From the NCBI GenBank assembly GCA_017453325.1, contig JAFTKK010000041.1, positions 1-33,336 on the forward strand: a stretch of 33,336 bases of DNA, given 5' to 3'. Below, piece by piece: positions 7,882 through 15,942 of the stretch. The number at the start of each line of letters is the position of its first letter. Position 1 is the first letter of the stretch. Source of the DNA: Clostridia bacterium. GTDB taxonomy: Bacteria > Bacillota > Clostridia > Oscillospirales > CAG-272. The position numbers and the translations under genes were made by a program. The notes below the pieces were generated by a model, which saw only the letters and a program-made list of their open reading frames with translations, made no database searches and was not told where the DNA came from.

Positions 7882-9180
7882 TCAGCGCTCGGCACCAAAA
7901 AAGGCCGCAGCGCGCAGAGAAATGTCGCTGCATATCGCCTCGCACGGAGGTGTTTTTTTTGAAAAATCGGCACCGTTGTCCGCCCAATCGGCTGTCTCGG
8001 CGGCTACTGCGGCAGCCAAACGCGCGACACCGCGGTGCAGGAGAAAGCCGCGCGACACATCGGTCACGCCAAGGCACAAGGATGTGGCGCCTTGTCGGCA
8101 GAACAAGCGCCATGCCCCGGCAAGATCGGCCCGGGTGGCGCCCTGCCCCGCAATACCGAAAAACAGGCGCGGCGTGCCGTCGGACGCGGCAAATGCACCG
8201 AACAGGGGGGCGATCCCCGCCGTTACGTCCGTGGGGGCAAGGGAAAGGCAGGTGGGCACAAGCGCCCCACGCGCATCAAGATCGGAAAGCAGCTCTTTCA
8301 CGGCTTTGGGCGAAAAAGGCGTGTAAACGGTATCGGTTTGGCGCGAAAAGGACAACAACAGTCTGCCGCCACGGCGGACAAGCGCGCCCCCCAGCGTGCG
8401 CAAAAGCTGCGCGCGGAAAAGCAGCAGCTCCTCCTCGGTGAGCTTGCCAGCATCCCCCGCCAGCGCACGCTTCAGCGCGAGGTCGGCATGGTAAGGATCG
8501 GGGCGGACAAAGCGAAACAGATCGGAAAGATCAACCGACACGGCGCGGCAGCCGCCGGCAAAGGCCACATCAAGAGCAACAAGAAGCGCCTGCTCAAGAT
8601 CCGCCATGCTCTCGATGCGAATACCACTGTTTTTCGATACCGTATCGATACATGTTGCAAACGCAGCGCCGCAAAGATCTGCCAGTGCGTCGCAGGACAT
8701 GACGGGCACGGCGGCAGAGGGAAGGCGGTGGATCTCCCATGCCGTTTGCGGCAAAAAGTCCACAAACGTGGTGCGTTTTTCGGCACAAACGTCTGCGGGT
8801 GAGACCCGATGCTCACACAGATAGCGTGTCGTTTCCTGCCAAATGGCAGAAGCGTTTTCCGCGTTCGGCGTCAGCGTGCAGCCCAGCGCCAGCAGATCTG
8901 CTCTTGCATCATCGTAAAGCGTGGTGCCGCCCAGCTGCGGCAGCACAGACAAAAAGGCGCACAGCTTATCATAATCGGAGCTGTTGCCCGTGATCTCGCA
9001 CTCGGGCAAGCCCAGCGCCCGCAGAGCGCGGTGCTTACGCAGATCGGGAAACCAGATCTCGGCCAAATTGTCAAAGGCACGCCCCGCCAAAATTTTCTCC
9101 GCCGAAAAGGGCGAGAACGCGCAAGGGAGCAACGCATCACCCGCCGCGCACACGCACGGCATTTGCGTATCGTCTTTCAT
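7882..9180 (-). CDS. Uronate isomerase-like protein, metal ligands lost (likely pseudoenzyme)
   Basis: The 432-residue product aligns along most of its length with glucuronate isomerase UxaC (about 470 residues). 'AFDNLAEIWFPDLRKHRALRALG' (36-57, shown in part) with 'EITGNSSDYDKLCAF' mirrors UxaC's WRAMR...YITGDASD region; 'LKRALAGDAGKLTEEEL' (236-252) and the tail 'TDVSRGFLLHRG' to 'ADWADNGADF' also correspond. UxaC's HxH metal motif (DYHCH) is replaced by P19-C20-A21. The SDH segment reads 'AVSVD' (213-217) and the LHL/LHI segment 'LLSFSR' (275-280), so the usual histidines are gone. The strand-8 Asp (D374) and Arg (R377) remain. AAGGAGG lies 6 bases before the chosen ATG, which excludes a longer reading to 9288. 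The frame is fully open, so it may be a non-catalytic or repurposed protein. No uronate-pathway genes adjoin it. Confidence 0.75.
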   Translation of the reverse strand: MKDDTQMPCVCAAGDALLPCAFSPFSAEKILAGRAFDNLAEIWFPDLRKHRALRALGLPECEITGNSSDYDKLCAFLSVLPQLGGTTLYDDARADLLALGCTLTPNAENASAIWQETTRYLCEHRVSPADVCAEKRTTFVDFLPQTAWEIHRLPSAAVPVMSCDALADLCGAAFATCIDTVSKNSGIRIESMADLEQALLVALDVAFAGGCRAVSVDLSDLFRFVRPDPYHADLALKRALAGDAGKLTEEELLLFRAQLLRTLGGALVRRGGRLLLSFSRQTDTVYTPFSPKAVKELLSDLDARGALVPTCLSLAPTDVTAGIAPLFGAFAASDGTPRLFFGIAGQGATRADLAGAWRLFCRQGATSLCLGVTDVSRGFLLHRGVARLAAAVAAETADWADNGADFSKKTPPCEAICSDISLRAAAFFGAER

Positions 9181-9208
9181 TGTTCTCCTCCTTTTCGCGT
9201 TTTTTACC

Positions 9209-9237
9209 ATTGTAGCACAGCGCGGGGCTTTTTGCAA
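9209..9237 (-). promoter_or_regulatory. Promoter of the uronate-isomerase-like gene
   Basis: On the minus strand: TTGCAA (9237-9232), 17-base spacer, TACAAT (9214-9209), 29 bases upstream of the start at 9180. It shows the gene has its own promoter and supports the shorter start, since an ATG at 9288 would lie upstream of transcription. Confidence 0.75.
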
Positions 9238-9275
9238 GATGCTTTGTGAGGGGGAAATGAATTTTTTGTAACGTC

Positions 9276-9304
9276 TTGATTTTTGCAAAATATTGTGCTA
9301 TACT
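9276..9304 (+). promoter_or_regulatory. Promoter of the MutS-like/Lrp/aminotransferase operon
   Basis: TTGATT (9276-9281), 17-base spacer, TATACT (9299-9304), located 33 bases before the ATG at 9338. It diverges from the promoter at 9209-9237. Confidence 0.85.
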
Positions 9305-9337
9305 TTTACATTATAATGTTGTCACAAGGAGGTTGCT

Positions 9338-10969
9338 ATGGCGGATATCGAACTGACCGACTTCAGCTTACTGTTTCCCGACAAAGCCACAAAGGAACGC
9401 GATATCAGGGAAAAGGCCGCCCTGCACATCGACGATTTTACGTTAGAGGAGCTGGGCCTTAGCGAGATCCTCCCCCTCAAAACCGCCTCCCTGTCGGAGT
9501 TTATTACCACCGACCCCGACGTGATCCGCTATCGCGAGGCCGTATTTGCGGATCTTCTCGCGCACGAGGAGATCACGCGCACGATCGGCAAGCTGATGCC
9601 CGTGCTCTATGACATTATGGAGCTGCGCCGCCTCGAGGTCGACAGCGGTGATACCGCCGACTATCTGACGGGCATTACCGAGATCGAGCTGTATATTTCG
9701 AGCATCGACGTGCTTTACGAGGGTCTGTGCCGCGAAAAACACGACTATCAAAGCGCTGCCCTTTGCCTGCTGCGCGACCACATCGCGAAGCTGGTGGAAA
9801 GCGAATATTACGTTGATCTCAACCGTCGCCTTGAGGAGCTGACCAGCCGTGTGCGCGAGATCAAAAGCGTGACGGTGGGCGTCAACCTTGATGCGCAGCT
9901 CCGTCCGCGCGATGCGGGCGTGCTGGCCATCAATTCCGAGCCCTTCCGTTCGGGCGACACCCTGCAAAAGATCCTGCGTCTCAATCTGAAAAACGACGAA
10001 TACACCTGCATTGCCGAGCTGGTTCCCTTCGGCAAAAAGCAAACCGAAAACCAAAAGACCGCGCTTTCCCTGGCCTTTACCTCGGCCATCAACGACGTTT
10101 ACCGTCACTCGCTGCGCTCCTGGAAAAAGATCGTGCAGGCCTACGTTCTTGAAAACACCGACTTTTTGCTGGGGCTCCTGCCCGAATTTGAATTTCTCAT
10201 GAAGGGCACCAATCTTATTCGTGCCCTGACCATCAAAAACGGCACGCTGACCGTACCCGAGATCCTGCCTGCCGCGCAGCGCGCCTTTACGGCAACCGGC
10301 TTTTACAATCCCGCCGTGGCTCTCAAGACCGACGGTGCGATGGTGAAAAACGACATTGATTTCGATGAAAACGCGGGCATTTACGTGTTGAGCGGCCCCA
10401 ACCGCGGCGGCAAATCCGTGGTGACCTGCGCCGTGGGCATCATTCAAGCCATGGCACAGCTCGGCCTGCCCGTGCCCGCCGACAAGGCGGCCGTCAGCCC
10501 CGTGGACGCCATTTTCACGCACTTCCCCACCGGTGCCGACGACACCATTGACAAGGGACGCTTGGGCGAGGAATGCGCGCGACTCGGCGAGATCTTCGAC
10601 GCCATCAGCGACCAAAGCCTGGTGCTCTTGGACGAAACCCTCTCCTCTACCGGCTCCTTTGAGGCCTCCTACATTGCCGCCGAGGTGTTGGCGGGGCTTT
10701 CGATGGCCAAATGCCGCGCCATTTTCTCTACCCACCTGCATGAGCTGGCGGGCGAGATCGATGCGATCAACGCGCGCACCGTGCCCAAGGGCGGCGCGCC
10801 CATCGACACGCTGGTAGCAGGCATTGAGGAAGAGGGCCGACGCTCCTTCCGCATCTGGCGCACCAAGCCGGACGGCAAGAGCTACGCCCGTGACATTGCC
10901 GTAAAATACGGCCTGACCTATGATAACATCCTGCAAAAATTAAGCAAAAATACCGAAACGGAGGTTTAA
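9338..10969 (+). CDS. MutS domain V-type ATPase with altered motifs
   Basis: A 543-residue MutS-family ATPase lacking the N-terminal mismatch-recognition domain of true MutS (about 850 residues). Residues 1-330 are mostly helical, resembling MutS core/lever domains; the ATPase domain follows. The P-loop is 'GPNRGGKSV' (353-361; canonical GPNMGGKST), Walker B 'LVLLDETLSST' (D432, E433; canonical DELGRGT), and the switch His is H466 in 'FSTHLHEL'. The changed residues suggest a divergent subfamily, not mismatch repair; small MutS relatives act in recombination control or on branched DNA, but its substrate cannot be read here. AAGGAGG lies 8 bases before the ATG. It is first in an operon with an Lrp-type regulator (2-base gap) and an aminotransferase. 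Confidence 0.85.
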   Translation: MADIELTDFSLLFPDKATKERDIREKAALHIDDFTLEELGLSEILPLKTASLSEFITTDPDVIRYREAVFADLLAHEEITRTIGKLMPVLYDIMELRRLEVDSGDTADYLTGITEIELYISSIDVLYEGLCREKHDYQSAALCLLRDHIAKLVESEYYVDLNRRLEELTSRVREIKSVTVGVNLDAQLRPRDAGVLAINSEPFRSGDTLQKILRLNLKNDEYTCIAELVPFGKKQTENQKTALSLAFTSAINDVYRHSLRSWKKIVQAYVLENTDFLLGLLPEFEFLMKGTNLIRALTIKNGTLTVPEILPAAQRAFTATGFYNPAVALKTDGAMVKNDIDFDENAGIYVLSGPNRGGKSVVTCAVGIIQAMAQLGLPVPADKAAVSPVDAIFTHFPTGADDTIDKGRLGEECARLGEIFDAISDQSLVLLDETLSSTGSFEASYIAAEVLAGLSMAKCRAIFSTHLHELAGEIDAINARTVPKGGAPIDTLVAGIEEEGRRSFRIWRTKPDGKSYARDIAVKYGLTYDNILQKLSKNTETEV

Positions 10970-10971
10970 GC

Positions 10972-11448
10972 ATGGACACCATTCTTACTTTACTTGAAAA
11001 CGACGCCACCCTGACGGCCGAGCAGCTCGCCGTGATGTGCAGCAAGGAGGCGGGCGACATCAAAAAGATCATCAAGCAATACGAAAAGGACGGCGTGATC
11101 GTCGGCTACAAGACCCTCATTGACTGGGACAAAACCGACCGCGAGTACGTTTCTGCCCTGATCGAGGTGAAGATCACGCCCCAGATGGATCGCGGCTTTG
11201 ACCGCGTGGCGGAAAAAATCTACAGCTACCCCGAGGTACAGAGCCTGTATCTCATGTCGGGCGGCTACGACCTTTGCGTGCAGATCGAGGGCAAGACCAT
11301 GAAAGAGGTTGCCTATTTCGTGGCACAAAAGCTCGCCACCATCGAGGAGGTCGTTTCTACCGCAACGCACTTTGTACTGCGCAAATACAAGGACAAGGGC
11401 GTGGTATACGGCATCGAGGAGATCGATGAGAGAGGAAACTGCAACTGA
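10972..11448 (+). CDS. Lrp/AsnC family transcriptional regulator
   Basis: A 158-residue protein with an N-terminal winged helix-turn-helix (about 1-55; 'LTAEQLAVMCSKEAGDIKKIIKQYEKDGVIVGY' across two stretches) and a C-terminal RAM/ligand-binding domain (about 64-140; 'YVSALIEVKI', 'LMSGGYDLCVQIEG'). Members typically bind amino acids and control their metabolism. Its start is 2 bases after the MutS-like stop, with GGAGG in the upstream coding end, and its TGA overlaps the aminotransferase ATG. It probably senses an amino acid that the aminotransferase handles, but that is inferred from coupling alone. Confidence 0.93.
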   Translation: MDTILTLLENDATLTAEQLAVMCSKEAGDIKKIIKQYEKDGVIVGYKTLIDWDKTDREYVSALIEVKITPQMDRGFDRVAEKIYSYPEVQSLYLMSGGYDLCVQIEGKTMKEVAYFVAQKLATIEEVVSTATHFVLRKYKDKGVVYGIEEIDERGNCN

Positions 11449-12617
11449 TGATCGACTATTCTTCTGTCCTTTCCCGCACCGTAGTGGATCTGAAAAAATC
11501 CGGCATCCGCAAATTTTTCGATCTGCTTGACGGCAGGAAAGATGTAATCGGCCTGACGGTAGGCCAACCCGATTTTGTCACCCCGTGGCACATTCGCGAG
11601 GCAGGCGTTGAAAGCCTGCAAAAGGGCAAGACCTATTACACCTCCAACGCCGGCATGCCGGAGCTTCGCGCGGAGATCTCCACTTATTTAAAGCGCCGTT
11701 TCGGCATTTCCTATGACCCCACCGAAACCGTGGTGACCGTGGGCGGCAGCGAGGCCATTGACCTTGCGATCCGCGCCGTCGTCGAGCCCGGCGATGAGGT
11801 CATTATCCCCACCCCGTGCTTTGTTTGCTATGAGCCGATCGTGACCATGGCGGGCGGTGTTCCCGTGACCGTCAAGACCACGGTGAAAAACAAATTCAAG
11901 CTCACCCCCGAGGAGCTGCGCGCCGCCATCACGCCGAAAACCAAAATGGTGGTGCTGCCCTTCCCGAACAACCCCACCGGCGCTATTCTGACGCGCGAGG
12001 AGCTTGAGGGCATCGCAGAGGTGCTGCGCGACACCAATATCGTCATTCTTTCCGACGAAATCTACGCCGAGATGACCTACGGCAGACAGCACGTGTCGAT
12101 CGCCTCCCTTGACGGTATGTGGGAGCGCACCATCATTGCCAGCGGCTTCTCGAAGGCCTATGCCATGACGGGCTGGCGCATGGGCTATCTTGCAGCCCCC
12201 GCCCCCCTCTCGGAGCAGATGCTCAAGATCCATCAGTACGCCATCATGTGTGCACCCACGACCAGCCAGTTTGCCGCCATCGAGGCGCTGAAAAACGGCG
12301 ACCCCGACATTGCCATGATGGTGGCAGAGTACGACCGTCGCCGCCGCTACATCTACAAGGGCCTCACCGACATCGGCATCGACGTTTTTGAGCCCGAAGG
12401 TGCCTTTTACATCTATCCCGAGATCGGCAAGTTCGGCCTTGGCGCGGAGGAGTTCTGCGACAGACTGCTCAACGAATACAAGTGTGCCATCGTGCCCGGT
12501 ACCGCATTCGGCGAGGGCGGCGAGGATTTTGCACGCATCTCCTACGCTTACTCGGTCAAGCACATTGCCGAAGCGCTCAATCGCATGGAAGCGTTCGTGA
12601 AGACGCTGAAAAAATAA
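11448..12617 (+). CDS. Class I/II PLP-dependent aminotransferase
   Basis: A 389-residue fold-type I aminotransferase of the AspC/PatA kind. It has 'GLTVGQPDF' (35-43), N174 in 'PFPNNPTGA', D203 and Y206 in 'LSDEIYAEM' for the cofactor ring, the PLP-linking K236 in 'SGFSKAYAMTGWRMGY', and a C-terminal substrate Arg in 'FARISYAYS'. It transfers amino groups between an amino acid (likely aspartate, aromatic or similar) and a 2-oxo acid in the cytoplasm; the exact substrate cannot be read. The ATG overlaps the Lrp stop (TGATG), so the two are coupled. Last gene of the operon; transcription likely ends in the repeat element just downstream. Confidence 0.93.
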   Translation: MIDYSSVLSRTVVDLKKSGIRKFFDLLDGRKDVIGLTVGQPDFVTPWHIREAGVESLQKGKTYYTSNAGMPELRAEISTYLKRRFGISYDPTETVVTVGGSEAIDLAIRAVVEPGDEVIIPTPCFVCYEPIVTMAGGVPVTVKTTVKNKFKLTPEELRAAITPKTKMVVLPFPNNPTGAILTREELEGIAEVLRDTNIVILSDEIYAEMTYGRQHVSIASLDGMWERTIIASGFSKAYAMTGWRMGYLAAPAPLSEQMLKIHQYAIMCAPTTSQFAAIEALKNGDPDIAMMVAEYDRRRRYIYKGLTDIGIDVFEPEGAFYIYPEIGKFGLGAEEFCDRLLNEYKCAIVPGTAFGEGGEDFARISYAYSVKHIAEALNRMEAFVKTLKK

Positions 12618-12658
12618 AAAGCCAAAAGAGGCTGAGTCGTTTGATGCAGAAGGCGTGA

Positions 12659-12858
12659 TCTCGGCACGATAGCCGTATGGGCATACGTCGAGTGCCGAGA
12701 GCGCGTCTAAAAAACACACATAAACACATAAAAATGAAATTCGTAAGAATTTCTACCTTAAAGCAAAAGCCGCCTATGCTATCGATATTTGATAGCAAAA
12801 GCGGCTTTATTTTTTATTCACTTCGTGTGTTTTGGGTCTGCGCGAATGACGCAGCCCC
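12659..12858. repeat. Intergenic repeat, copy A (convergent junction)
   Basis: First of three copies. It fills the gap between the aminotransferase (rightward) and gpr (leftward). From left: a 9-bp inverted pair (12659-12667/12692-12700) enclosing CGTATG-GG-CATACG (12674-12687); ACACATAAA; a 7-bp palindrome GAAATTC-gtaa-GAATTTC (12736-12753); a terminator-like hairpin with AAAGCCGC (12766-12773) and TGCTATC (12777-12783) pairing with GATAGCA (12791-12797) and GCGGCTTT (12801-12808), then a T-run; and an outer hairpin near 12835-12858 (CTGCG/CGCAG). GPR's stop codon lies 5 bases beyond it. Confidence 0.9.
12766..12815. terminator. Terminator-like hairpin inside repeat copy A
   Basis: The outer arms AAAGCCGC/GCGGCTTT and inner arms TGCTATC/GATAGCA form a two-part stem. 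It is followed by ATTTTTTATT on the plus strand and TTTTGCTTT on the minus strand, so it can stop transcripts from both the aminotransferase operon and gpr. Confidence 0.75.
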
Positions 12859-12862
12859 TTTT

Positions 12863-13741
12863 TCAGTTCGATAGTCCCACGGCAAAGGCGCGTTCAATTG
12901 CGCGTGCAAGCAGATCGGAGAGCAGCGGTAACAAGAGATCAATTTCCTTTGGCGTGACGAAAAAACTCTCCCCGTGATGCACCAAATCGGCAAATGCAGG
13001 GGTCCGGCGGTCTACGCCGACGCGCACCAGCGCATCCCCTACCAGCGTCTCGCTTTCCACCACGGTGGGGATACCGAGCGCCATGACGGGCACCCCTAAG
13101 GCCTCGGCGGTCACGGCGGGGCGCGCAGCCCCGATACCGCCGCCCGGCTGCACACCCGTATCCGAAAGCTGCGCGGTGGCACCCAGATGTGCCGTCTCCC
13201 GCGCGACCAGCGCATCCACCGCGATCACAAGATCGGGTGCAACCGCTGCCACCGCCCCGCGCACCAGCTCAACGGTTTCGAGCCCCGTTTGCCCCACAAC
13301 GCCCGGCGCAAAGGCCGCGAGCCTGCACACGCCACCTCCGAGCTGCGGCGCGTCGCAGGGCCTAGACACATGGCGCGTCACGCTCACCTTCTTCACCGTT
13401 GCGGGCCCCAAGGCATCGGCGATCATGTCGGCGTTTCCGAGCCCCACCACGAGCACCGAAAAATCCTTACTGATCCGTTTACCCGCCATACGTTCCGCCA
13501 TTTCCCGCATTTCCACGCTCAGCACGCGCGCTGTTTCCGCCCCGAAAGACGCCCCGTCACCGAGCGCCACCGTCACGTATCTGCCGCACGGCTTTCCGAT
13601 CCGCCGCGCAACGTCGGGATCCTTAATTCGCACGCGCAAAATCTCCCGACCGCCGATCTCGGCGCGTGTCACGCATATCCCCTCCTGCTCCCTCAGACAG
13701 CCGCATTCTCTTGCAAGGTCACTGCGCATATAATCCGCCAT
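12863..13741 (-). CDS. gpr: Germination protease GPR
   Basis: Atypical aspartic protease that degrades small acid-soluble spore proteins when spores germinate; its presence implies endospore formation. The short propeptide ends in the self-cleavage motif 'RSDLARE' (6-12). The two conserved aspartate regions are present: 'VVGLGNADMIADALGP' and 'IAVDALVARE'. 'GIPTVVESETLV' and the C-terminal 'FFVTPKEID' are also family hallmarks. The product from the ATG at 13741 has 292 residues, somewhat shorter than Bacillus GPR (about 370). That start is preferred over 13762 because GGGAGG lies 5 bases upstream of it. A forespore-type promoter may lie upstream. Confidence 0.94.
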   Translation of the reverse strand: MADYMRSDLARECGCLREQEGICVTRAEIGGREILRVRIKDPDVARRIGKPCGRYVTVALGDGASFGAETARVLSVEMREMAERMAGKRISKDFSVLVVGLGNADMIADALGPATVKKVSVTRHVSRPCDAPQLGGGVCRLAAFAPGVVGQTGLETVELVRGAVAAVAPDLVIAVDALVARETAHLGATAQLSDTGVQPGGGIGAARPAVTAEALGVPVMALGIPTVVESETLVGDALVRVGVDRRTPAFADLVHHGESFFVTPKEIDLLLPLLSDLLARAIERAFAVGLSN

Positions 13742-13770
13742 ATTTTCCTCCCGCTTCACCAATCTTCTGT

Positions 13771-13799
13771 TATTGTCCCCATTTTCGCTTTCACTATGT
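13771..13799 (-). promoter_or_regulatory. Possible forespore (sigma F-like) promoter of gpr
   Basis: On the minus strand, ACATA (13799-13795), 14-base spacer, GGGGACAATA (13780-13771). The -10 fits the remembered sigma F pattern GGnnAnAnT. The -35 matches GCATA in four of five bases, but the spacer is one or two bases short. No good sigma A promoter is seen before gpr. In Bacillus gpr is read by sigma F and sigma G, which makes this plausible. Confidence 0.35.
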
Positions 13800-13870
13800 G
13801 AAACTTGCCCATTTTTTTATCCAAATATTGTGCAAGTGTCCAAACCTTTTCCTTTTATGACATCCAACGC

Positions 13871-13899
13871 TTGAAATCGAATTTCAGTTGTGCTATAAT
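13871..13899 (+). promoter_or_regulatory. Promoter of the peptide-type binding protein gene
   Basis: TTGAAA (13871-13876), 17-base spacer, TATAAT (13894-13899), 66 bases before the ATG at 13966. It is downstream of, and divergent from, the gpr control region. Confidence 0.88.
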
Positions 13900-13965
13900 G
13901 TAAATCGTTAATATGGTATTGTGTGCCAATTGACCGCATTACCCCACCAAGGAGGATTACCGAAA

Positions 13966-15828
13966 ATGATGAAACGCATCGTGGCACTCACGCTTTGCCT
14001 TGTATGTCTCGTGCTCTGCCTTGCAGGCTGCTCGCACGGCATCTACGACAAAGGTGCTTACATCCGCATGTACTTGAGCGAGCCCGTTTACGACGTGGAT
14101 CCGCTGAACGCCTTTGATAATCAGGCAACTCTGCAGATCGTTTCCCTGATCTACGAGGGTCTCTTTACCGCCGATGAGGACGGCGACGTGAAAAAGGCTC
14201 TGGTTGACGATTACGACTACGAGGTGGACAAGGAAAACGGCACCTATAAGCTGATCCTTACCCTCAAAGAAACCAAATGGTCCGACGGCGTTATGCTGAC
14301 CGCTTCCGATGCACAGTATGCATTCCTGCGTCTGTTCTCGAAGGGCACCTCTCACCCCGCAGTCGGTATGCTGTTTGACATTAAAAATGCACGTAACATT
14401 GCCGCAGGTGAGGACAGCGTTGACCACCTCGGCGTTGTGGTAACCGATCCCCAGACCCTGGAGATCGAGTTTGAGCGCGACATTGACATTGATACCTTCC
14501 TGCCTGTTCTGACCAGCCCCGCGCTTTACCCCCTGCGCGCCGACAAGGTTGACACCGGCACGGTGGTTTCTACCGAGCTTGATGCAAACGGTAACCCCAT
14601 TGAAAAGGAAGTTTGGGGCAAGATCGGTGATGAGATCGTGTGCAGCGGTCCCTTTATGATCAACTCCATGGACTTCAAGGGCAAAGACGGCTTCCTCCTT
14701 GAGCGCAACGGCTATTACTACCGTGACCGCAGCAAGGACGATTACGACAAGTACGTCAGACCCTACCGCATCGTGGTAGACTACAGCACTCCCGCCGTCG
14801 ACCAGCTCGCCAACTTCAACAGCGGCGAGGCCGGCTGCATTTACTACTTCGGTTACATTCCGCTTGCCGCACGCAACGGCGACTATGACGACGTGCTGAA
14901 GAAGCTGGACACCACCGCAGCCAATTCCACCCACGTATATTACATCAACCAGTCCGTGGCTCCCTTTGATAACGTAGCCGTGAGAAAGGCGCTTTCCATG
15001 GTGCTTGACCGCGAGGCAATTGCAGAAGCCATGGTATATGCAGAGGCAGCCGGGGCCCTTGTTCCGCAGTCCCTGCTTTACCGCGCCGACAAGAGCGCGA
15101 CCTTCCGCGACAAGGCAGAAAGCTACCTTTCCACCTCCGCCGCCTTGACCGAAGCGAAGAAGCTGCTGAGCGATGCCGGCATCAATCCTGCCGATTACAC
15201 CTTCACCCTTACCGTAAACGCACAGAGCGAGACCCACGTGAAGATGGGCGAGATGGCCGTAGCCGCTTGGAAATCTCTTGGCTTTGTCAACGTAAGCCTT
15301 AACAAGCTGGGCATCCAGCAGATCATGACCTCCAACGAAAAGGGCGAAGAGGTCGGCACCGGTGCTTACGAAAGCCTTTACAGAAACGCCCTGAAGTCCG
15401 GCAACTTTGACGTGATCGCACTTGATCTGGTTGCCAACGCACCCACGGCAATGTCCTACCTGGCACCCTTTGCCGCAGCCTTCTCCGGCAACAGCTACTC
15501 GGCCACGGTCGATGCAAACGGCAAGACCGTTTACACGCTGAACCCCCACATCACCGGCTATAACAGCGCTGACTACAACGCCAAGATTGACGCGGCGCAA
15601 AACGAGCAAAACGAAAAGAAGCGTGCCGCCCTGCTCAAAGAGGCTGAGGCCATGCTGATGGCAGATATGCCCGTCATTCCCGTTGTCTACAACCAGAACA
15701 CCTCTCTGGTAGGCAAGAAGCTTTCCGGCGTAGATGCCGATTTCTTCTGCCCCAACATCTTCACCGACGCGAAGCTTTCCGGTTACTGGAAGATCGCACT
15801 GCGTGACGGCTTTGTAGAAGAAGACTAA
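13966..15828 (+). CDS. Family 5 (peptide/nickel-type) ABC solute-binding lipoprotein
   Basis: A 620-residue secreted lipoprotein. The signal peptide ends in a lipobox with Cys at residue 22 (LCLAGC). The mature protein follows the SBP_bac_5/OppA layout: 'EPVYDVDPLNAFDNQATLQIVSLIYEGLF' near the start (family's 'dP....d.....i...iyegL'), 'KWSDGVMLTASDAQYAFLRL', 'VRKALSMVLDREAIAEAM', and a C-terminal 'LMADMPVIPVVYNQN'. Members capture peptides, nickel or other ligands outside the membrane for an ABC importer, but no permease is adjacent. AAGGAGG lies 10 bases before the first of two ATGs; the earlier in-frame GTG at 13921 has no ribosome site. The transcript ends at the strong terminator at 15843. 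Confidence 0.92.
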   Translation: MMKRIVALTLCLVCLVLCLAGCSHGIYDKGAYIRMYLSEPVYDVDPLNAFDNQATLQIVSLIYEGLFTADEDGDVKKALVDDYDYEVDKENGTYKLILTLKETKWSDGVMLTASDAQYAFLRLFSKGTSHPAVGMLFDIKNARNIAAGEDSVDHLGVVVTDPQTLEIEFERDIDIDTFLPVLTSPALYPLRADKVDTGTVVSTELDANGNPIEKEVWGKIGDEIVCSGPFMINSMDFKGKDGFLLERNGYYYRDRSKDDYDKYVRPYRIVVDYSTPAVDQLANFNSGEAGCIYYFGYIPLAARNGDYDDVLKKLDTTAANSTHVYYINQSVAPFDNVAVRKALSMVLDREAIAEAMVYAEAAGALVPQSLLYRADKSATFRDKAESYLSTSAALTEAKKLLSDAGINPADYTFTLTVNAQSETHVKMGEMAVAAWKSLGFVNVSLNKLGIQQIMTSNEKGEEVGTGAYESLYRNALKSGNFDVIALDLVANAPTAMSYLAPFAAAFSGNSYSATVDANGKTVYTLNPHITGYNSADYNAKIDAAQNEQNEKKRAALLKEAEAMLMADMPVIPVVYNQNTSLVGKKLSGVDADFFCPNIFTDAKLSGYWKIALRDGFVEED

Positions 15829-15842
15829 TAACAAAACGCACG

Positions 15843-15880
15843 AAGGGCTGCCTCAAACGCGATTTGAGGCAGCCCTTTTT
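15843..15880 (+). terminator. Terminator after the family 5 binding protein
   Basis: A 15-bp perfect stem (15843-15857 with 15863-15877; core GGGCTGCCTCAAA), 5-base loop CGCGA, then TTTTT and AT-rich DNA. Strong factor-independent terminator. Confidence 0.93.
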
Positions 15881-15913
15881 ATAATTTTATAATTATATTT
15901 TCACTATTACTTA

Positions 15914-15942
15914 TAGACAAGCACGGCAAAATGTGGTATACT
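15914..15942 (+). promoter_or_regulatory. Promoter of the MBL-gltX-glnS-GDPD operon
   Basis: TAGACA (15914-15919), 17-base spacer, TATACT (15937-15942), 39 bases before the ATG at 15982. No T-box leader or other riboswitch is seen, so tRNA-dependent control of gltX and glnS is not supported here. Confidence 0.75.
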
